Shown: positions 1 to 9,606, counted from the stretch's first letter. The stretch: 64,000 nt of DNA from Gammaproteobacteria bacterium (GCA_009841615.1 VXLL01000023.1:1-64000); one strand, 5' to 3'. Translations and numbers: made by a program. Notes: generated from the letters alone by a model not told the origin.

Positions 1-1155
1 ATCGCCCTTTGCCATCACCCTCATATGCCTTGAAAGAAGATCTAAGCGCTTCAAAATCTTGGGATTAATGTAGGTAACGGCGATCAATAGCGCTCCAACC
101 GCAGTGATTACTACAAGCACCACTAAGATGACTTGGCCTTGCGTTACGACTTCAGCGCTAGATTGGGTAGCACTGTCAGCGTCAGCTTTAGCTTTGGTTA
201 CTACCTCCTCGATAGTGCTCACAACTGACTCCCCAAGTTCTCGATTGGAAGTAAACAAGTTTTCAATCTGAACTTCAATTTGAATCAGTCGTGACTTCAC
301 CGGAAATATCCCTTCCTCGGACAAACCTACATCCAACAGAGTACCGAATACAGGTTCCACTTTCTCATATATTTCATCGTCTTCTAAGTACTTTAGCGCT
401 CTCTTAATACTAAATTCGCTAGACTCGAATTGGTCTTTCAAAGTTTCTAAGTTTGGAGTGTCGTTTACGTTCAACGCTTGTGAAAGCAACTGACCGGAAA
501 TGTTTGCATTCCGACGCAACTCAATGAGATATCGGTATCGATTAAACTGAGCCTGGTTAAAGTGTTCACTTCGTGCGACGGGCGCTTGACCCAACTCCGA
601 GTACCCCATAGAAAAGTACAAGGTTTGTTGATCGATTTCAGTCGCCAAATCCTGTCGTATCTTCTCTTCAATGATGCCAAATTCATCGCTAAGTTCAACC
701 AGCTTTTCATCAAAGGTAAATCGTTCTTCGACAAGATTCTCTACTGTGTCAATATTGGCGAGTAGAGCTTCGGCGTTTGAATTCAACTCATCTTGACTTT
801 CTTCATTCAAACCGATCCGTCCGACTTCACGCAAGTGATTGCGAAAGGTGTCTTGCTCCTCGTCTATTTGGGATTTAAGAGTCTCTAATGCCTCTATATC
901 CGAAACAGCGGTAAGACTAGGAACCGCATTAACAATCTGCCCCCCTTCCAGCGATACGTTGAAAGCAGATTCCATATTGGGTACAGCTTCATCGTTAACG
1001 ACCTTTTGAAATCGTTGAATACTCTGAAAGTAGAAATTACTCACAAACGTCGCAACGAGAGTCAGGAATACCGCCCCCAATAAGAGCGCTCCTAAACGGA
1101 AGGAGATTCGCGTCCAACGTCGTGGAGTTACGTCCGGTGTTGCTTGAGAAGTCAT
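1..1155 (-). CDS. Membrane sensor protein, TorS-like input domain plus HAMP (5' part, runs off left edge)
   Basis: The reading frame begins with ATG at 1155 and stays open through base 1, so 385 codons are visible and the C-terminus is missing. A first membrane helix lies at about residues 18-40. About 290 residues of mostly helical, acidic extracytoplasmic sequence follow, and a second helix lies at about 338-362. The last visible residues (NPKILKRLDLLSRH, then AKGD) are a HAMP linker. This is the layout of a sensor histidine kinase, diguanylate cyclase or chemoreceptor; the output domain lies outside the window. The gene starts 5 bases after the periplasmic binding protein gene. Pairing of a helical sensor with a periplasmic binding protein resembles TorS/TorT, so the neighbour may deliver the ligand (inference). 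Confidence 0.8.
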   Translation of the reverse strand, partial: MTSQATPDVTPRRWTRISFRLGALLLGAVFLTLVATFVSNFYFQSIQRFQKVVNDEAVPNMESAFNVSLEGGQIVNAVPSLTAVSDIEALETLKSQIDEEQDTFRNHLREVGRIGLNEESQDELNSNAEALLANIDTVENLVEERFTFDEKLVELSDEFGIIEEKIRQDLATEIDQQTLYFSMGYSELGQAPVARSEHFNQAQFNRYRYLIELRRNANISGQLLSQALNVNDTPNLETLKDQFESSEFSIKRALKYLEDDEIYEKVEPVFGTLLDVGLSEEGIFPVKSRLIQIEVQIENLFTSNRELGESVVSTIEEVVTKAKADADSATQSSAEVVTQGQVILVVLVVITAVGALLIAVTYINPKILKRLDLLSRHMRVMAKGD

Positions 1156-1160
1156 CGCCT

Positions 1161-2411
1161 TTAAGGCAGACTAATGTCCTGCATGGATTCAACGTCGCGA
1201 CAGGATCCATCTGCTGCTAACACAGTGATAAATACTCTGTCTGAGCCTTGGTTATCATCGCCGAAGTCCAGCAGAAACCCCTCCAAATCCACATTTTCAA
1301 GTGATCGGATTTCTTCTAAGAAAGACTCTCGTGTTACGTTAGGACCTGCGCGTTCTAGACCTAACAACGCAAGTCGTCCAACAAGATAACCTTCGTATGA
1401 AAAGAACTCTGGTGATAGTTCTGGATCTACTGCCTTCAATGCTGCTTGATAGTTCTTCGTGATGTCTAAAGATTTGCTCATTGGAAACGGTACGACCTGA
1501 GTAACTAGTACTCCTTCGCTACTAGAACCGAGTGCTCCCGCTAGCGCATTGATATTTACAAAAGAAATATTGACAAATATCGCATCCATTCCCACGTTTT
1601 TCGACCAACGAATAAATCGAGCCGAAGGTTCATAACTACCAATCATGATGATCGCGTCAGGCTCTGCCTCAGAAATGTCCAATACAGCAGTTCGTACATC
1701 CAAAGTATTCCGCTGGTAATTTCCAGAACTGACGAGTTCTAGTCCGCGTTTCTCCATGGCGGCTAAAGTACCGTTGTACCCTGCCCGACCATAGCTATCG
1801 TCTTGGTAAAAGATCGCGATCTTATCGGTTCCAACTTCCTCAGTAAGGAACTTCACCATTTCTTCGGTTTCCTGAGCATACGATGCGCGTAGATTAATCA
1901 CCACATCTGACTCTTCACGTAAAAACGCAGCCCCTGTAAGTGGTCCGATATAAGGAACGTTGTGCTCTTGACAAAAGGGAACTGCGACCCGAGAAGTAGG
2001 AGTTCCAACCGCGCCAATGAGCGCAAAAACCTGCTCTTCAAGGATGAGTTTCTTGGAGTTTTCGATGGTTAACACCGGTTCGTACCCATCGTCAAGAGTT
2101 TTCAGTTCAATCTTGCGTCCGTGTATTCCGCCATTTTCATTCACTTGCTGAAAAGCTGCTTGAAGTCCTAGACGCATACCTGTGCCCGATGCCGCGTTTA
2201 GTCCCGTCAGTGCACAAGACTGTCCGAAAACGACTCGATCTGGATAAATACCGGGCGAACTGTTAGTGTTTACTGAGCTGTCTGTACTTGAGATTGCTTG
2301 ATCATCGACCTCAGTCTCCGATTCTTGAGATTCAAGCTCCTGTGTGAGAACAAGAACTCCTACGCTCAAACAAACACCGACAGCGATTAATCGGTGAAAA
2401 ATTTTTCTCAA
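1161..2411 (-). CDS. Periplasmic substrate-binding protein, LivK/TorT-like (type 1 fold)
   Basis: A 416-residue exported protein. It has a basic N-terminus and a hydrophobic signal segment (about 8-24), then a type 1 periplasmic-binding fold opening with the strand VVFGQSCALTG and continuing with GMRLGLQAAFQQVNENGG, typical of branched-chain amino acid/amide receptors. Later segments (GAVGTPTSRVAVP, FYQDDSYGRAGYNG) also match that family. No ABC permease or ATPase gene is adjacent. It lies between an RsbW-like ATPase (4-base overlap at 2408-2411) and a membrane sensor (5-base gap), so it more likely acts as a ligand receptor for signalling than as a transporter component. The ligand is unknown. 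Confidence 0.85.
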   Translation of the reverse strand: MRKIFHRLIAVGVCLSVGVLVLTQELESQESETEVDDQAISSTDSSVNTNSSPGIYPDRVVFGQSCALTGLNAASGTGMRLGLQAAFQQVNENGGIHGRKIELKTLDDGYEPVLTIENSKKLILEEQVFALIGAVGTPTSRVAVPFCQEHNVPYIGPLTGAAFLREESDVVINLRASYAQETEEMVKFLTEEVGTDKIAIFYQDDSYGRAGYNGTLAAMEKRGLELVSSGNYQRNTLDVRTAVLDISEAEPDAIIMIGSYEPSARFIRWSKNVGMDAIFVNISFVNINALAGALGSSSEGVLVTQVVPFPMSKSLDITKNYQAALKAVDPELSPEFFSYEGYLVGRLALLGLERAGPNVTRESFLEEIRSLENVDLEGFLLDFGDDNQGSDRVFITVLAADGSCRDVESMQDISLP

Positions 2412-2830
2412 TTTTCGAACTTTTTGACTAGACGAAGCCGATTGTAATCTCCATCACGAACATAAGTGACCTCGGTCATTAATGACTTCACTAGATGAAT
2501 CCCTACACCGCCAATCTTGCGTTCTTCGACACTCAAGTCCAAGTTCACGTCAGGTGCATCGTCAAGGGGATTAAAAGGCTTGCCATCATCAATAATTTCG
2601 ATACGAACTTCTTCTCGAGTTACGTCGATGACAAACTTGACAGTGTGCGTCTCCGAGTCGTCGTAGCCATACGAAACAATATTGGTGAAGAGTTCGTCTA
2701 CCGAAAGTTGTATTGCGTAGATGACCTCATCGTTTAAATTTTGAAAGCGCGCAAAATCCATGAATGCAGACTCGAAGCGCTGAAATTCTTCGAGGCGATT
2801 TTCAAGTTGGATTCGGCAGGTGGCTTTCAT
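2408..2830 (-). CDS. RsbW/SpoIIAB-like ATP-binding protein (anti-sigma-type serine kinase)
   Basis: A 140-residue stand-alone HATPase domain. The N-box is DELFTNIVSYGY (about residues 46-57), the G1 box is DDGKPFNP (about 81-88) and the G2-like segment is GGVGIHLVKSL (about 107-117). Size and motifs match the RsbW/SpoIIAB family, which phosphorylates anti-sigma antagonists or acts in partner-switching pathways. The PP2C phosphatase at 4300-5466 in the same operon is the usual opposing enzyme. No STAS antagonist or sigma factor gene is seen in the window, so the target is unknown. It overlaps the downstream binding-protein gene by 4 bases (ATGA), implying coupled translation. Confidence 0.85.
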   Translation of the reverse strand: MKATCRIQLENRLEEFQRFESAFMDFARFQNLNDEVIYAIQLSVDELFTNIVSYGYDDSETHTVKFVIDVTREEVRIEIIDDGKPFNPLDDAPDVNLDLSVEERKIGGVGIHLVKSLMTEVTYVRDGDYNRLRLVKKFEN

Positions 2831-2951
2831 AATTTAAGCGTCACGAGGGATTGTTCGATTGAGCCGGAATAGCTGAGTACGGGAAAAACTTTTGATTGGC
2901 CCAACTGAGTCCAAGCAGAATTCAGTCGTAGTTAAGTTCATCATCCGAGCT

Positions 2952-4265
2952 CTAATTCTCTTGACCTTCATTGACCTTGCTTTGTGCGTACAAGTCTAAT
3001 TCCTCTGTCGAATAGGCTCGGGTGATGCGCCAGGTATCATTGTGATGTTGCATTTGAACATATTCCGAAAATTGAATGTCATCCCCAAATTGGTCCTCAA
3101 GAACAGGAGATAGACTATTTCCGGGCAATCCGTCAATCGCAAACCGATATGCCTTTAAGAAATGTGACAATCGAAATTCAACATCCCCTGGTGGTCCGAG
3201 CAAAGCAGTCGCCTTATACCGGTGATAGAGCGCTGGAAAATGCCGCTCCAACATTTGCCAATATTCTTCGTTGACTGTTGCTTCATTGTTGGGGAAATAA
3301 CTCTGTATCGCTAACGGGTCTCCCAATCTAGCAGCAAGTTCCAAGGACCTGTCGTAAATTCGTTGAAAGGATTCGGTTATTTCCTCAGGCTCAAGCGTAT
3401 CGAAGTCGTTTTCAACGAACAGTTTACCTGAAGAGTCATAAACTAAGAATGACTTACCTTTGCAGTGTTCCAAGATCCAATAAGAACGTAGGTTAATTTT
3501 GTAATACTCTGCAGCAGTAATAGGCGAAACGTGAAGAATAGGTCCGTCTTCATCGTATATATCTGTTGCTCGCGGTTGTCTAATGGAGTCTAATCCCTCC
3601 CAAAAGTTCGTCGACTGGATACCGTAATACATGCTAATTTGAATTGACTCATTCAGCGTCTCACTCAGAGCTTTGGCTGTTGTACAACCATCCATAAATT
3701 GCGCGTAATTTAACAACTCACGTGCGTGACACGTGGTCTTCAACTGTTCGTTTTCTATCTCAGACCAGCCTGTTATGTCTGTACATTTGCTGTCTGACAG
3801 AACTTCCTCGACGATTTCAATGGTCTTATTCAAGTCGATACTCATTACGTCCACTAGTTTTTGGGCATCGGCGATATAGAAATCCTCAAACGTAAATCGT
3901 GGTCGTGGAGCACGCTTATTAAGCTTCGAATGAAATTCACTCCAAAGATCATGAACATCATAAGGGTCGGTGCGAAAATACGACTGTTGCATCGTTTCCC
4001 AAAAGAGGTCGTTCTCAAGCAATTTATCCAGTCGTTTTCTACACTCTGTACTCAAAGCTCCCTTTTGTATGGTCCCCCACATTAACTCTGAAACACATGT
4101 ACCAAAAGATTTAAGCGTGAGTTCCTCGACTGTGTCTATGTTTGTATTAGCCTCTAAAGACAGTAATAGACCTAGACATGCAATTATCAGAATCGTTTTG
4201 CACGACTTTTTGCGAGTTCCTCTTGCTCGTTCCGATAAAAAACAATTTGAAGAGACTTTTCTCAT
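2952..4265 (-). CDS. Exported protein of unknown function; paralogue of the 59142-60467 product
   Basis: A 437-residue protein I do not recognise. A basic N-terminus is followed by a hydrophobic segment (about residues 22-38), a signal peptide or membrane anchor, so the rest is probably periplasmic. It is rich in cysteine and aromatic residues. The stretch LKTTCHARELLNYAQFMDGC (about residues 174-193) closely matches LKEVCHAEAFTNYATFYHAC in the protein at 59142-60467, so the two form a small family. A later LAARLGDPLA segment suggests helical repeats. It sits in the signalling operon 34 bases after the receiver/phosphatase gene and 121 bases before the RsbW-like gene. A role in sensing or envelope stress is only a guess. 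Confidence 0.7.
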   Translation of the reverse strand: MRKVSSNCFLSERARGTRKKSCKTILIIACLGLLLSLEANTNIDTVEELTLKSFGTCVSELMWGTIQKGALSTECRKRLDKLLENDLFWETMQQSYFRTDPYDVHDLWSEFHSKLNKRAPRPRFTFEDFYIADAQKLVDVMSIDLNKTIEIVEEVLSDSKCTDITGWSEIENEQLKTTCHARELLNYAQFMDGCTTAKALSETLNESIQISMYYGIQSTNFWEGLDSIRQPRATDIYDEDGPILHVSPITAAEYYKINLRSYWILEHCKGKSFLVYDSSGKLFVENDFDTLEPEEITESFQRIYDRSLELAARLGDPLAIQSYFPNNEATVNEEYWQMLERHFPALYHRYKATALLGPPGDVEFRLSHFLKAYRFAIDGLPGNSLSPVLEDQFGDDIQFSEYVQMQHHNDTWRITRAYSTEELDLYAQSKVNEGQEN

Positions 4266-4299
4266 GTCAAACTAATGCCAATCTTATACGTTTAACTTC

Positions 4300-5466
4300 T
4301 TACTCTTTAACACACAATGCTAAACAGGTGATGTCATCTGATGCAACATTGCCCTCGACAAATTCACTGACTCGAGAAAAGACTCGCTCGGTAACCTCGG
4401 TTGGGTCATTCGGAGGTGGTTGTCCGTCGAAAACTTGCTCCAACCGTTCCATTCCAAAGAGCGCTTCATCCGCGCGCTCAGCCTCGTTGACGCCATCGGT
4501 ATACATGAGTAAGAGATCGCCTTTGGATAAGGTAACGCTCTGATCCTCAAAATCACAGCCTGGATGTACGCCAAGTGCAATTCCAGGAACTGCATCGATC
4601 TCCGAGACAGATCCATCAGCTTTAAACAGTAACGGACGATTGTGCCCGCCGTTGGCGTAGCTGAATAGGTGTGTAGCTGGATCATAGACGCCGTAAAGCA
4701 ACGTTACGAACATCATGGAATCGTTACTCTCTTCGAGCAAATTGTTTACTTCTGCAATTACTTTGCTGGGTAACGGGTGTCCAATGCTTGCCCCGCTCAT
4801 CCAAGTACGAGCCGACATCATGAACATTGCCGCGGGGATTCCTTTACCGCTCACGTCGGCGATGCACAGCCCCACTCTGTTATCCGGTAGCCGAATTACA
4901 TCGAAGAAATCGCCGCCGACTTCCCTAGCCGGTTCCATGTTGCCAAAAATCTGGTATTGATCGTTGCTGGGAAACGAACGTGGGAGAATGGATTGTTGCA
5001 TGCTTGCGGCAGTAGCGAGCTCAGATTGAATACTGATCAATTTCTCCCGATTTTGATGTAGCTCGCGCTCGATTCGAAAACGTTCAGAAGTACGATTTAT
5101 CGTGATCCGAAGGTCTTCAAAATCGACTGGTTTGGTGATAAAGTCAAACGCGCCGCGGTTCATCGCTTGCCGAATGTTCTTCATATCGCCGTAGGCGGAG
5201 ATCATCACGGTCTTTAACTTATCGTTAATCGATGGAATGTTCTCCAACATGGTCAGTCCGTCCATGACGGGCATATTTATGTCCGACAGCACGATTTCGA
5301 TATCGCTGTTCTTTCTTAGGATGTCGAGCGCTTCCCGACCGTTTTGTGCGAAACTCAGTGTTACTGCTCCCTTTCGAACCTCACGACGCATACGCTGCCG
5401 CATCAGTTCTTCTAAATCGGGCTCGTCGTCGACTACAAGAATATGACTTGCAACAAATTCGCTCAT
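4300..5466 (-). CDS. Response regulator with PP2C/SpoIIE serine phosphatase output (RsbU-like)
   Basis: A 388-residue two-domain protein. Residues 1-130 are a receiver: the acidic pair is in VVDDEPD, the phospho-acceptor Asp is in LSDINMPVMDG, and the conserved Thr/Ser and Lys are in VMISAYGD and FITKPVD. A short coiled linker follows, then a SpoIIE-type PP2C domain from about residue 175, with metal-binding GGDFFD and ADVSGKGIPAAMFMM motifs and MYTDGVNEA near the end. Phosphorylation of the receiver would control dephosphorylation of a partner-switching protein. It is the first gene of the minus-strand operon that also encodes the RsbW-like kinase, so the two probably act on one antagonist. 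Confidence 0.92.
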   Translation of the reverse strand: MSEFVASHILVVDDEPDLEELMRQRMRREVRKGAVTLSFAQNGREALDILRKNSDIEIVLSDINMPVMDGLTMLENIPSINDKLKTVMISAYGDMKNIRQAMNRGAFDFITKPVDFEDLRITINRTSERFRIERELHQNREKLISIQSELATAASMQQSILPRSFPSNDQYQIFGNMEPAREVGGDFFDVIRLPDNRVGLCIADVSGKGIPAAMFMMSARTWMSGASIGHPLPSKVIAEVNNLLEESNDSMMFVTLLYGVYDPATHLFSYANGGHNRPLLFKADGSVSEIDAVPGIALGVHPGCDFEDQSVTLSKGDLLLMYTDGVNEAERADEALFGMERLEQVFDGQPPPNDPTEVTERVFSRVSEFVEGNVASDDITCLALCVKE

Positions 5467-5576
5467 GGTTCGTATTCTCTCTTGTACAACTGTGTCGTTG
5501 CACGATTCGTTTCATCCATTGCGGTAAATTCTAGGGATTTTCTTGATTGTTAGAGAACAGGGTTAATCTTCCTCTA

Positions 5577-6455
5577 CTATTGCCGAAACACCATGACGCT
5601 TACGTCCATTACTGCCTCGCCCTCGCCAAAGGTGATCCCGCGTATGGGAGGTACGTCCCGATAGTCGCGTCCATAGGCAACGGTTACGCGAGTTTCTGGA
5701 GCTCCTTGAGGATTGGTTGGATCGAACGTACACCAGCCTTTCGATGGTAAATAGCACTCTACCCAAGCGTGCGTCGCGTTATCTACCAGTCGCCTTGTCG
5801 CGTTCGGTGCTACATACAGGTATCCCGATACGTAGCGTGCCGGAATTCCCTTTGATCTCGCTATTGCGATCATAAGTTGCGATATGTCTTGGCATACTCC
5901 CTCGTGGTGCCGTAATAAGTCGTCAACGGTGGAGTCGATAGACGTTGCACCTGGGCGATATCGTATGACTTCAGAAAGACGCTGTTCCAGAGACTTCAAA
6001 AACAACCAAGGGTTGGACTTGTCGATTCCGCCTTGGTGATCAGTCCAGCGGTCGAGATCACTTTTCGTTCGGGTTAAATCCGTGGGCAGTAGAAAATCCC
6101 AGAACTCTAACTCAGTATGAAGCTTCTCTAAAGCATCCCAATCGTCATGTTCAACTGTTTCGTCCTCTTGATTAAATCGAGATCGGACACGTGCATTGCT
6201 TGTTACAGTGAGTCTGTTGTGCGGTCGATGAATGTCGAAGAAATGCCGAGTATTGCCGAACGGATCTACGTCGATGTCAATCGTACTCTCCGGCGTGGTC
6301 GCCAATTGATAGTGATCGAGAAATTGCCATGATGTTGCCTTCGGTTGCATACAAACGGTCATAACGCTGGAACGTTTCTTATGTTCGTAGCTGTAAGTCG
6401 TTTGATGTACGATTTCGTACGAGACAAATTTTTGTTTTGCGTCAAAATCGAACAC
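5577..6455 (-). CDS. Transglutaminase-like cysteine peptidase of the ATP-grasp/alpha-E cassette
   Basis: A 292-residue cytoplasmic protein. The N-terminal beta-rich region (YEIVHQTTYSYE) is the bacterial transglutaminase N-terminal domain. The catalytic core follows with Cys in GVCQDISQLM, His in THAWVECYLP and Asp in FDPTNPQGA. Such proteins travel with alpha-E and circularly permuted ATP-grasp proteins in a widespread but poorly characterised cassette thought to make or trim a peptide. It is the last gene of three and overlaps the alpha-E gene by 14 bases. Confidence 0.92.
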   Translation of the reverse strand: MFDFDAKQKFVSYEIVHQTTYSYEHKKRSSVMTVCMQPKATSWQFLDHYQLATTPESTIDIDVDPFGNTRHFFDIHRPHNRLTVTSNARVRSRFNQEDETVEHDDWDALEKLHTELEFWDFLLPTDLTRTKSDLDRWTDHQGGIDKSNPWLFLKSLEQRLSEVIRYRPGATSIDSTVDDLLRHHEGVCQDISQLMIAIARSKGIPARYVSGYLYVAPNATRRLVDNATHAWVECYLPSKGWCTFDPTNPQGAPETRVTVAYGRDYRDVPPIRGITFGEGEAVMDVSVMVFRQ

Positions 6456-7422
6456 TGTCGTCTACTTCATAGTTAAACCAAGCCGTAGCGATGTGATCGT
6501 GCAGCTTCAAGGCGAGACTCTCGGCTAGAGTTAGCATGCGCGTCTTGTTTTCAGCATCGGGCCACTCGAACCGTATTAAAGCAACAAGACGCCCTATGAA
6601 ACGATTAGCCATAGCTCCGTGCCGGTTTGAGGGAGCTTCTCCGAGCGCGGACAACCGATCAGCAATCTGATTCAACGAAAAGTCGATCGAATTTGGCAAT
6701 AGTTGGTCTGCAACCAACATATTCATAACGTGTTCTGGTTGGATTTTCGCTCCAAAGTAATGCTGATACGCTTCATCGGCTTGAAAGCAGTGTAGTAAAC
6801 TCCACCAGTCATAGTGCTCCAGATCTTCGAATTCATCGCTGTCCGAGGACTTATTCTGAAACGACATAAGCGCTAGCATCAACTGTGCATGTTCGATTAA
6901 GCGACCGATCTGCAAGAACTCCCATCGTTCGTCTCGGTACAGCGTAGCAGCGCACACTCCCATAAAAGTATTAACGTCCTGAACGCGATTTGCATAAAAC
7001 TGCATCGGATCTCTGGTCCAAATGTCTTCAATGCTCAAGTCCCGGATTTCGAAATATGCTTTGTTCAAGCAAATCCACATTTCCGAACTTATGCAGTGGC
7101 GCATTTGCCGAGCATTTTCGCGTCCCATCGTGAAGCAACTCAGAATCGAGGACTCGTTCTGCATTACGAAAGATAGTTCGTCCGCGAGTGCAAACGAGTC
7201 TGTCAAACCCCACGAATCACCGTGTTCTTCCCAATTGACCAATTCTTCGTTATGCGGCGACGTTTTCAAATGTCTAAAAAGCCTCAGCCACCCGAAGTGA
7301 ATTTGATCCCAGGTACAGTCTACCAGCGCATTCATCTGTAATTCCATTAGTCGGCTGGTGTGTTCGACGCGTTTTAGATAACGACCAATCCAATACAACC
7401 CGTGCGCACTACGAGCAAGCAT
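6442..7422 (-). CDS. Alpha-E domain protein
   Basis: A 326-residue, almost entirely helical protein. The start (MLARSAHGLYWIGRYLKRVEHTSRLME) and the middle (ENARQMRHCISSEMW) are hallmarks of the alpha-E family. It is encoded between the ATP-grasp gene (1-base overlap) and the transglutaminase-like gene (14-base overlap), the standard order of this cassette. The biochemical role of alpha-E proteins is not established; they are presumed partners of the ATP-grasp ligase. Confidence 0.93.
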   Translation of the reverse strand: MLARSAHGLYWIGRYLKRVEHTSRLMELQMNALVDCTWDQIHFGWLRLFRHLKTSPHNEELVNWEEHGDSWGLTDSFALADELSFVMQNESSILSCFTMGRENARQMRHCISSEMWICLNKAYFEIRDLSIEDIWTRDPMQFYANRVQDVNTFMGVCAATLYRDERWEFLQIGRLIEHAQLMLALMSFQNKSSDSDEFEDLEHYDWWSLLHCFQADEAYQHYFGAKIQPEHVMNMLVADQLLPNSIDFSLNQIADRLSALGEAPSNRHGAMANRFIGRLVALIRFEWPDAENKTRMLTLAESLALKLHDHIATAWFNYEVDDSVRF

Positions 7423-8855
7423 CAGTTTTTAACCACCCAGAGGTCTTTAGCGCCTCCGCCTTGGCTCGAATTTACGACTAGACTTCCCTTCGGTAACGCG
7501 ATGCGACAAAACGCTCCACCCACTAGCCTCGACTCCTTTCCGGTCAGAATGAAGGGGCGAAGATCGACGCATCGAGGTTCAATATTGCGTTCAATCCAAC
7601 AGGGTGCACGTGAGATAGCTAGTATGGGTTGGGCAATGTAGTTATCCGGATCTTCACGTAACTGCTTACTGAATGCGTCTCGTTCTGCTACAGTCTTTTC
7701 CGCACCGATGAAAAGGCCATAGCCTCCTGAACCACCAACCGGCTTGACGACCAAGTGCTCTAGGTTGTCTAACGTGTACTCCAAATCTTCTGAATCTCGC
7801 AAAAGATAGGTCTCTACGTTTAGTAGGATAGGATCTTCCGACAGATAGTACCTGATCATGTCTGGAACGTATGCATAGATCGACTTGTCGTCGGCAATTC
7901 CTGTTCCAGGTGCATTCACGAGTGCAACATTGCCTTTGCGGTAGGCATGCATGAGACCGGGTACGCCGAGAATGGAGTCTCGTCGATAAAACAACGGATC
8001 AAGAAAATCGTCGTCAATACGCCGGTAGATCACGTCGACTTTGCGCAATCCTGAGGTCGTGCGCATGTAAACGAAACCGTCATTCACGAGAAGATCTCGT
8101 CCCTCGACCAACTCTGCTCCTATCTCATCGGCAAGAAACATGTGCTCATAGAATGCGGCGTTGAATACACCAGGGGTGAGCAATACGATACAGGGATCGT
8201 TGGAACCGTTTGGATCAAATTCACGTAAAGTCTCGTAGAGTAACGTACCGTATTTTTCTACGTCGCGTACTCGATATCTTCGGTACAGTTCCCGAAAGTT
8301 AGTCTTTGTCGCCTGACGATTGGCGATCATGTAGGATACACCCGAGGGTACACGCAAGTTGTCCTCAAGCACGCGAAATCCTTCATCCACTCGCACTAGG
8401 TCGGTACCACAAATCCCTACTGGTACATCCAGTGGAATCGAGACTCCCTGCATTTCGATTCGATATTGCGGGCACCCACGAACATGGTCAATTGGAATGA
8501 CACCGTCCGACAATATGCGCGCAGGACCGTAGACATCGACAATGAACTTATTGAGCGCGGCGATTCGTTGAATCAATCCTGCTTCAAGTACATCCCATTC
8601 TGACGAAGGAATTATTCGAGGGATACAGTCGATGGGAATGATGCGCTCTGTAGCTTCATCTTCACCGTAGAGCGTGAATGAGATCGACTGACTAGAGAAT
8701 GTTCGAGTAACGCGCTCTTGAATACTCTCTAGTTCTTCAACGGATGTGGCAGTTAGGTGTTTGTGTAGATGATGGTTGTGAGGATGTGGCGAGCCATCTT
8801 CCGCAAAGAGTTCGTCAAAGAATTTGTCGTCTAAATCATATTGATCAAAGTTGAT
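7422..8855 (-). CDS. Circularly permuted ATP-grasp ligase, probable non-canonical AUC start
   Basis: Circularly permuted ATP-grasp type 2 protein, a predicted peptide-forming ligase. The central and C-terminal parts are clear: IEMQGVSIPLDVPVGICG, VKPVGGSGGYGLFIG for ATP binding, and ILTGKESRLVGGAFCR near the end. The family's N-terminal signature DELFAEDGSPHPH is encoded at about 8777-8816, upstream of the first usual start codon in frame (TTG at 8576). The frame is open back to a TAG at 8865-8867 but has no ATG, GTG or TTG upstream of that TTG. An ATC at 8853-8855 sits six bases after TAGGAG, a good ribosome binding site, and gives 477 residues. I take ATC as the start; a frameshift in the assembly or loss of the original start is the alternative. 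Confidence 0.88.
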   Translation of the reverse strand: MNFDQYDLDDKFFDELFAEDGSPHPHNHHLHKHLTATSVEELESIQERVTRTFSSQSISFTLYGEDEATERIIPIDCIPRIIPSSEWDVLEAGLIQRIAALNKFIVDVYGPARILSDGVIPIDHVRGCPQYRIEMQGVSIPLDVPVGICGTDLVRVDEGFRVLEDNLRVPSGVSYMIANRQATKTNFRELYRRYRVRDVEKYGTLLYETLREFDPNGSNDPCIVLLTPGVFNAAFYEHMFLADEIGAELVEGRDLLVNDGFVYMRTTSGLRKVDVIYRRIDDDFLDPLFYRRDSILGVPGLMHAYRKGNVALVNAPGTGIADDKSIYAYVPDMIRYYLSEDPILLNVETYLLRDSEDLEYTLDNLEHLVVKPVGGSGGYGLFIGAEKTVAERDAFSKQLREDPDNYIAQPILAISRAPCWIERNIEPRCVDLRPFILTGKESRLVGGAFCRIALPKGSLVVNSSQGGGAKDLWVVKN

Positions 8856-9486
8856 TGGACACTCCTACTACCACGTTGTCGAATCTTCAGGAAGTGTAAC
8901 CAATATTTTATTTTAGCCTTGACACTCGGCCATTCCGAGTTCGAATTCACGAAGGGAACAGATGCTGAAGATAAAGTGAACCGACTCGGTTAGAGACCGT
9001 ATGAACAGTGGTATCGCAGTACGACCCAAATTGTAGCGTAGTCCTTCACGCATTCGGCGTGCTTCACTGATGGCGCAAGAGCGGTGCTCATGGTTCGGTT
9101 CTTACGACCTCGTATAGAAGAATGGTTTATATACTTGCGTCACTCGAGCACATTCTCTCGAAAGAATTTTTTCTGGAAAAAAATTGTGCAAACAGAGCTA
9201 TGTCGCTAGAACCCATTGACCGTCTGCTATTTCCCATGTACGGGTGTTGAGTTGGGCACGAAAGAGCCGTACGGTGCGGTCGCGGAAGACGCGGTAGCAG
9301 ATAGTGTGTCCTCAATTTCGTCTATGGGTTGGACAATTCAAACGTTAGTACATAGCGACTGTTGTCGCCAGACTTGGACTTTAAAGGAGTCTCAATCAGC
9401 CAACCACGATTAAGATTTGACTAATGGATCGCTGAATTTTTGAATTCAACGGGTTTTGAAGGATCTTCTCGTCGTTCTTGAACAAA

Positions 9487-9521
9487 AGCCCCTCGAATAG
9501 TTGGTTGCTTTCCGAGGGGCT
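9487..9521 (-). terminator. Terminator-like hairpin
   Basis: A perfect 9-bp stem AGCCCCTCG / CGAGGGGCT has a 17-base loop. Read on the minus strand the stem is followed by TTTTGTT, as in an intrinsic terminator; on the plus strand no T-run follows. No intact minus-strand gene ends just to its right, so it may be left over from an earlier gene arrangement. Confidence 0.5.
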
Positions 9522-9606
9522 CGTGCTATTGTAGTACCTTTACCAGCACTGTAAAAATCCATTAGTGCATTCTCCTAAATTTCTCACCGGGCGAATGCCG
9601 TGAGGC

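Noticed and set aside
4178..4543. Plus-strand open frame opposite the receiver/phosphatase and its neighbour
   Set aside because: It is antisense to two well-supported genes and has no own motif.
9216..9413. A 65-codon plus-strand open frame
   Set aside because: No ribosome binding site, no motif and biased composition; no support for a protein.
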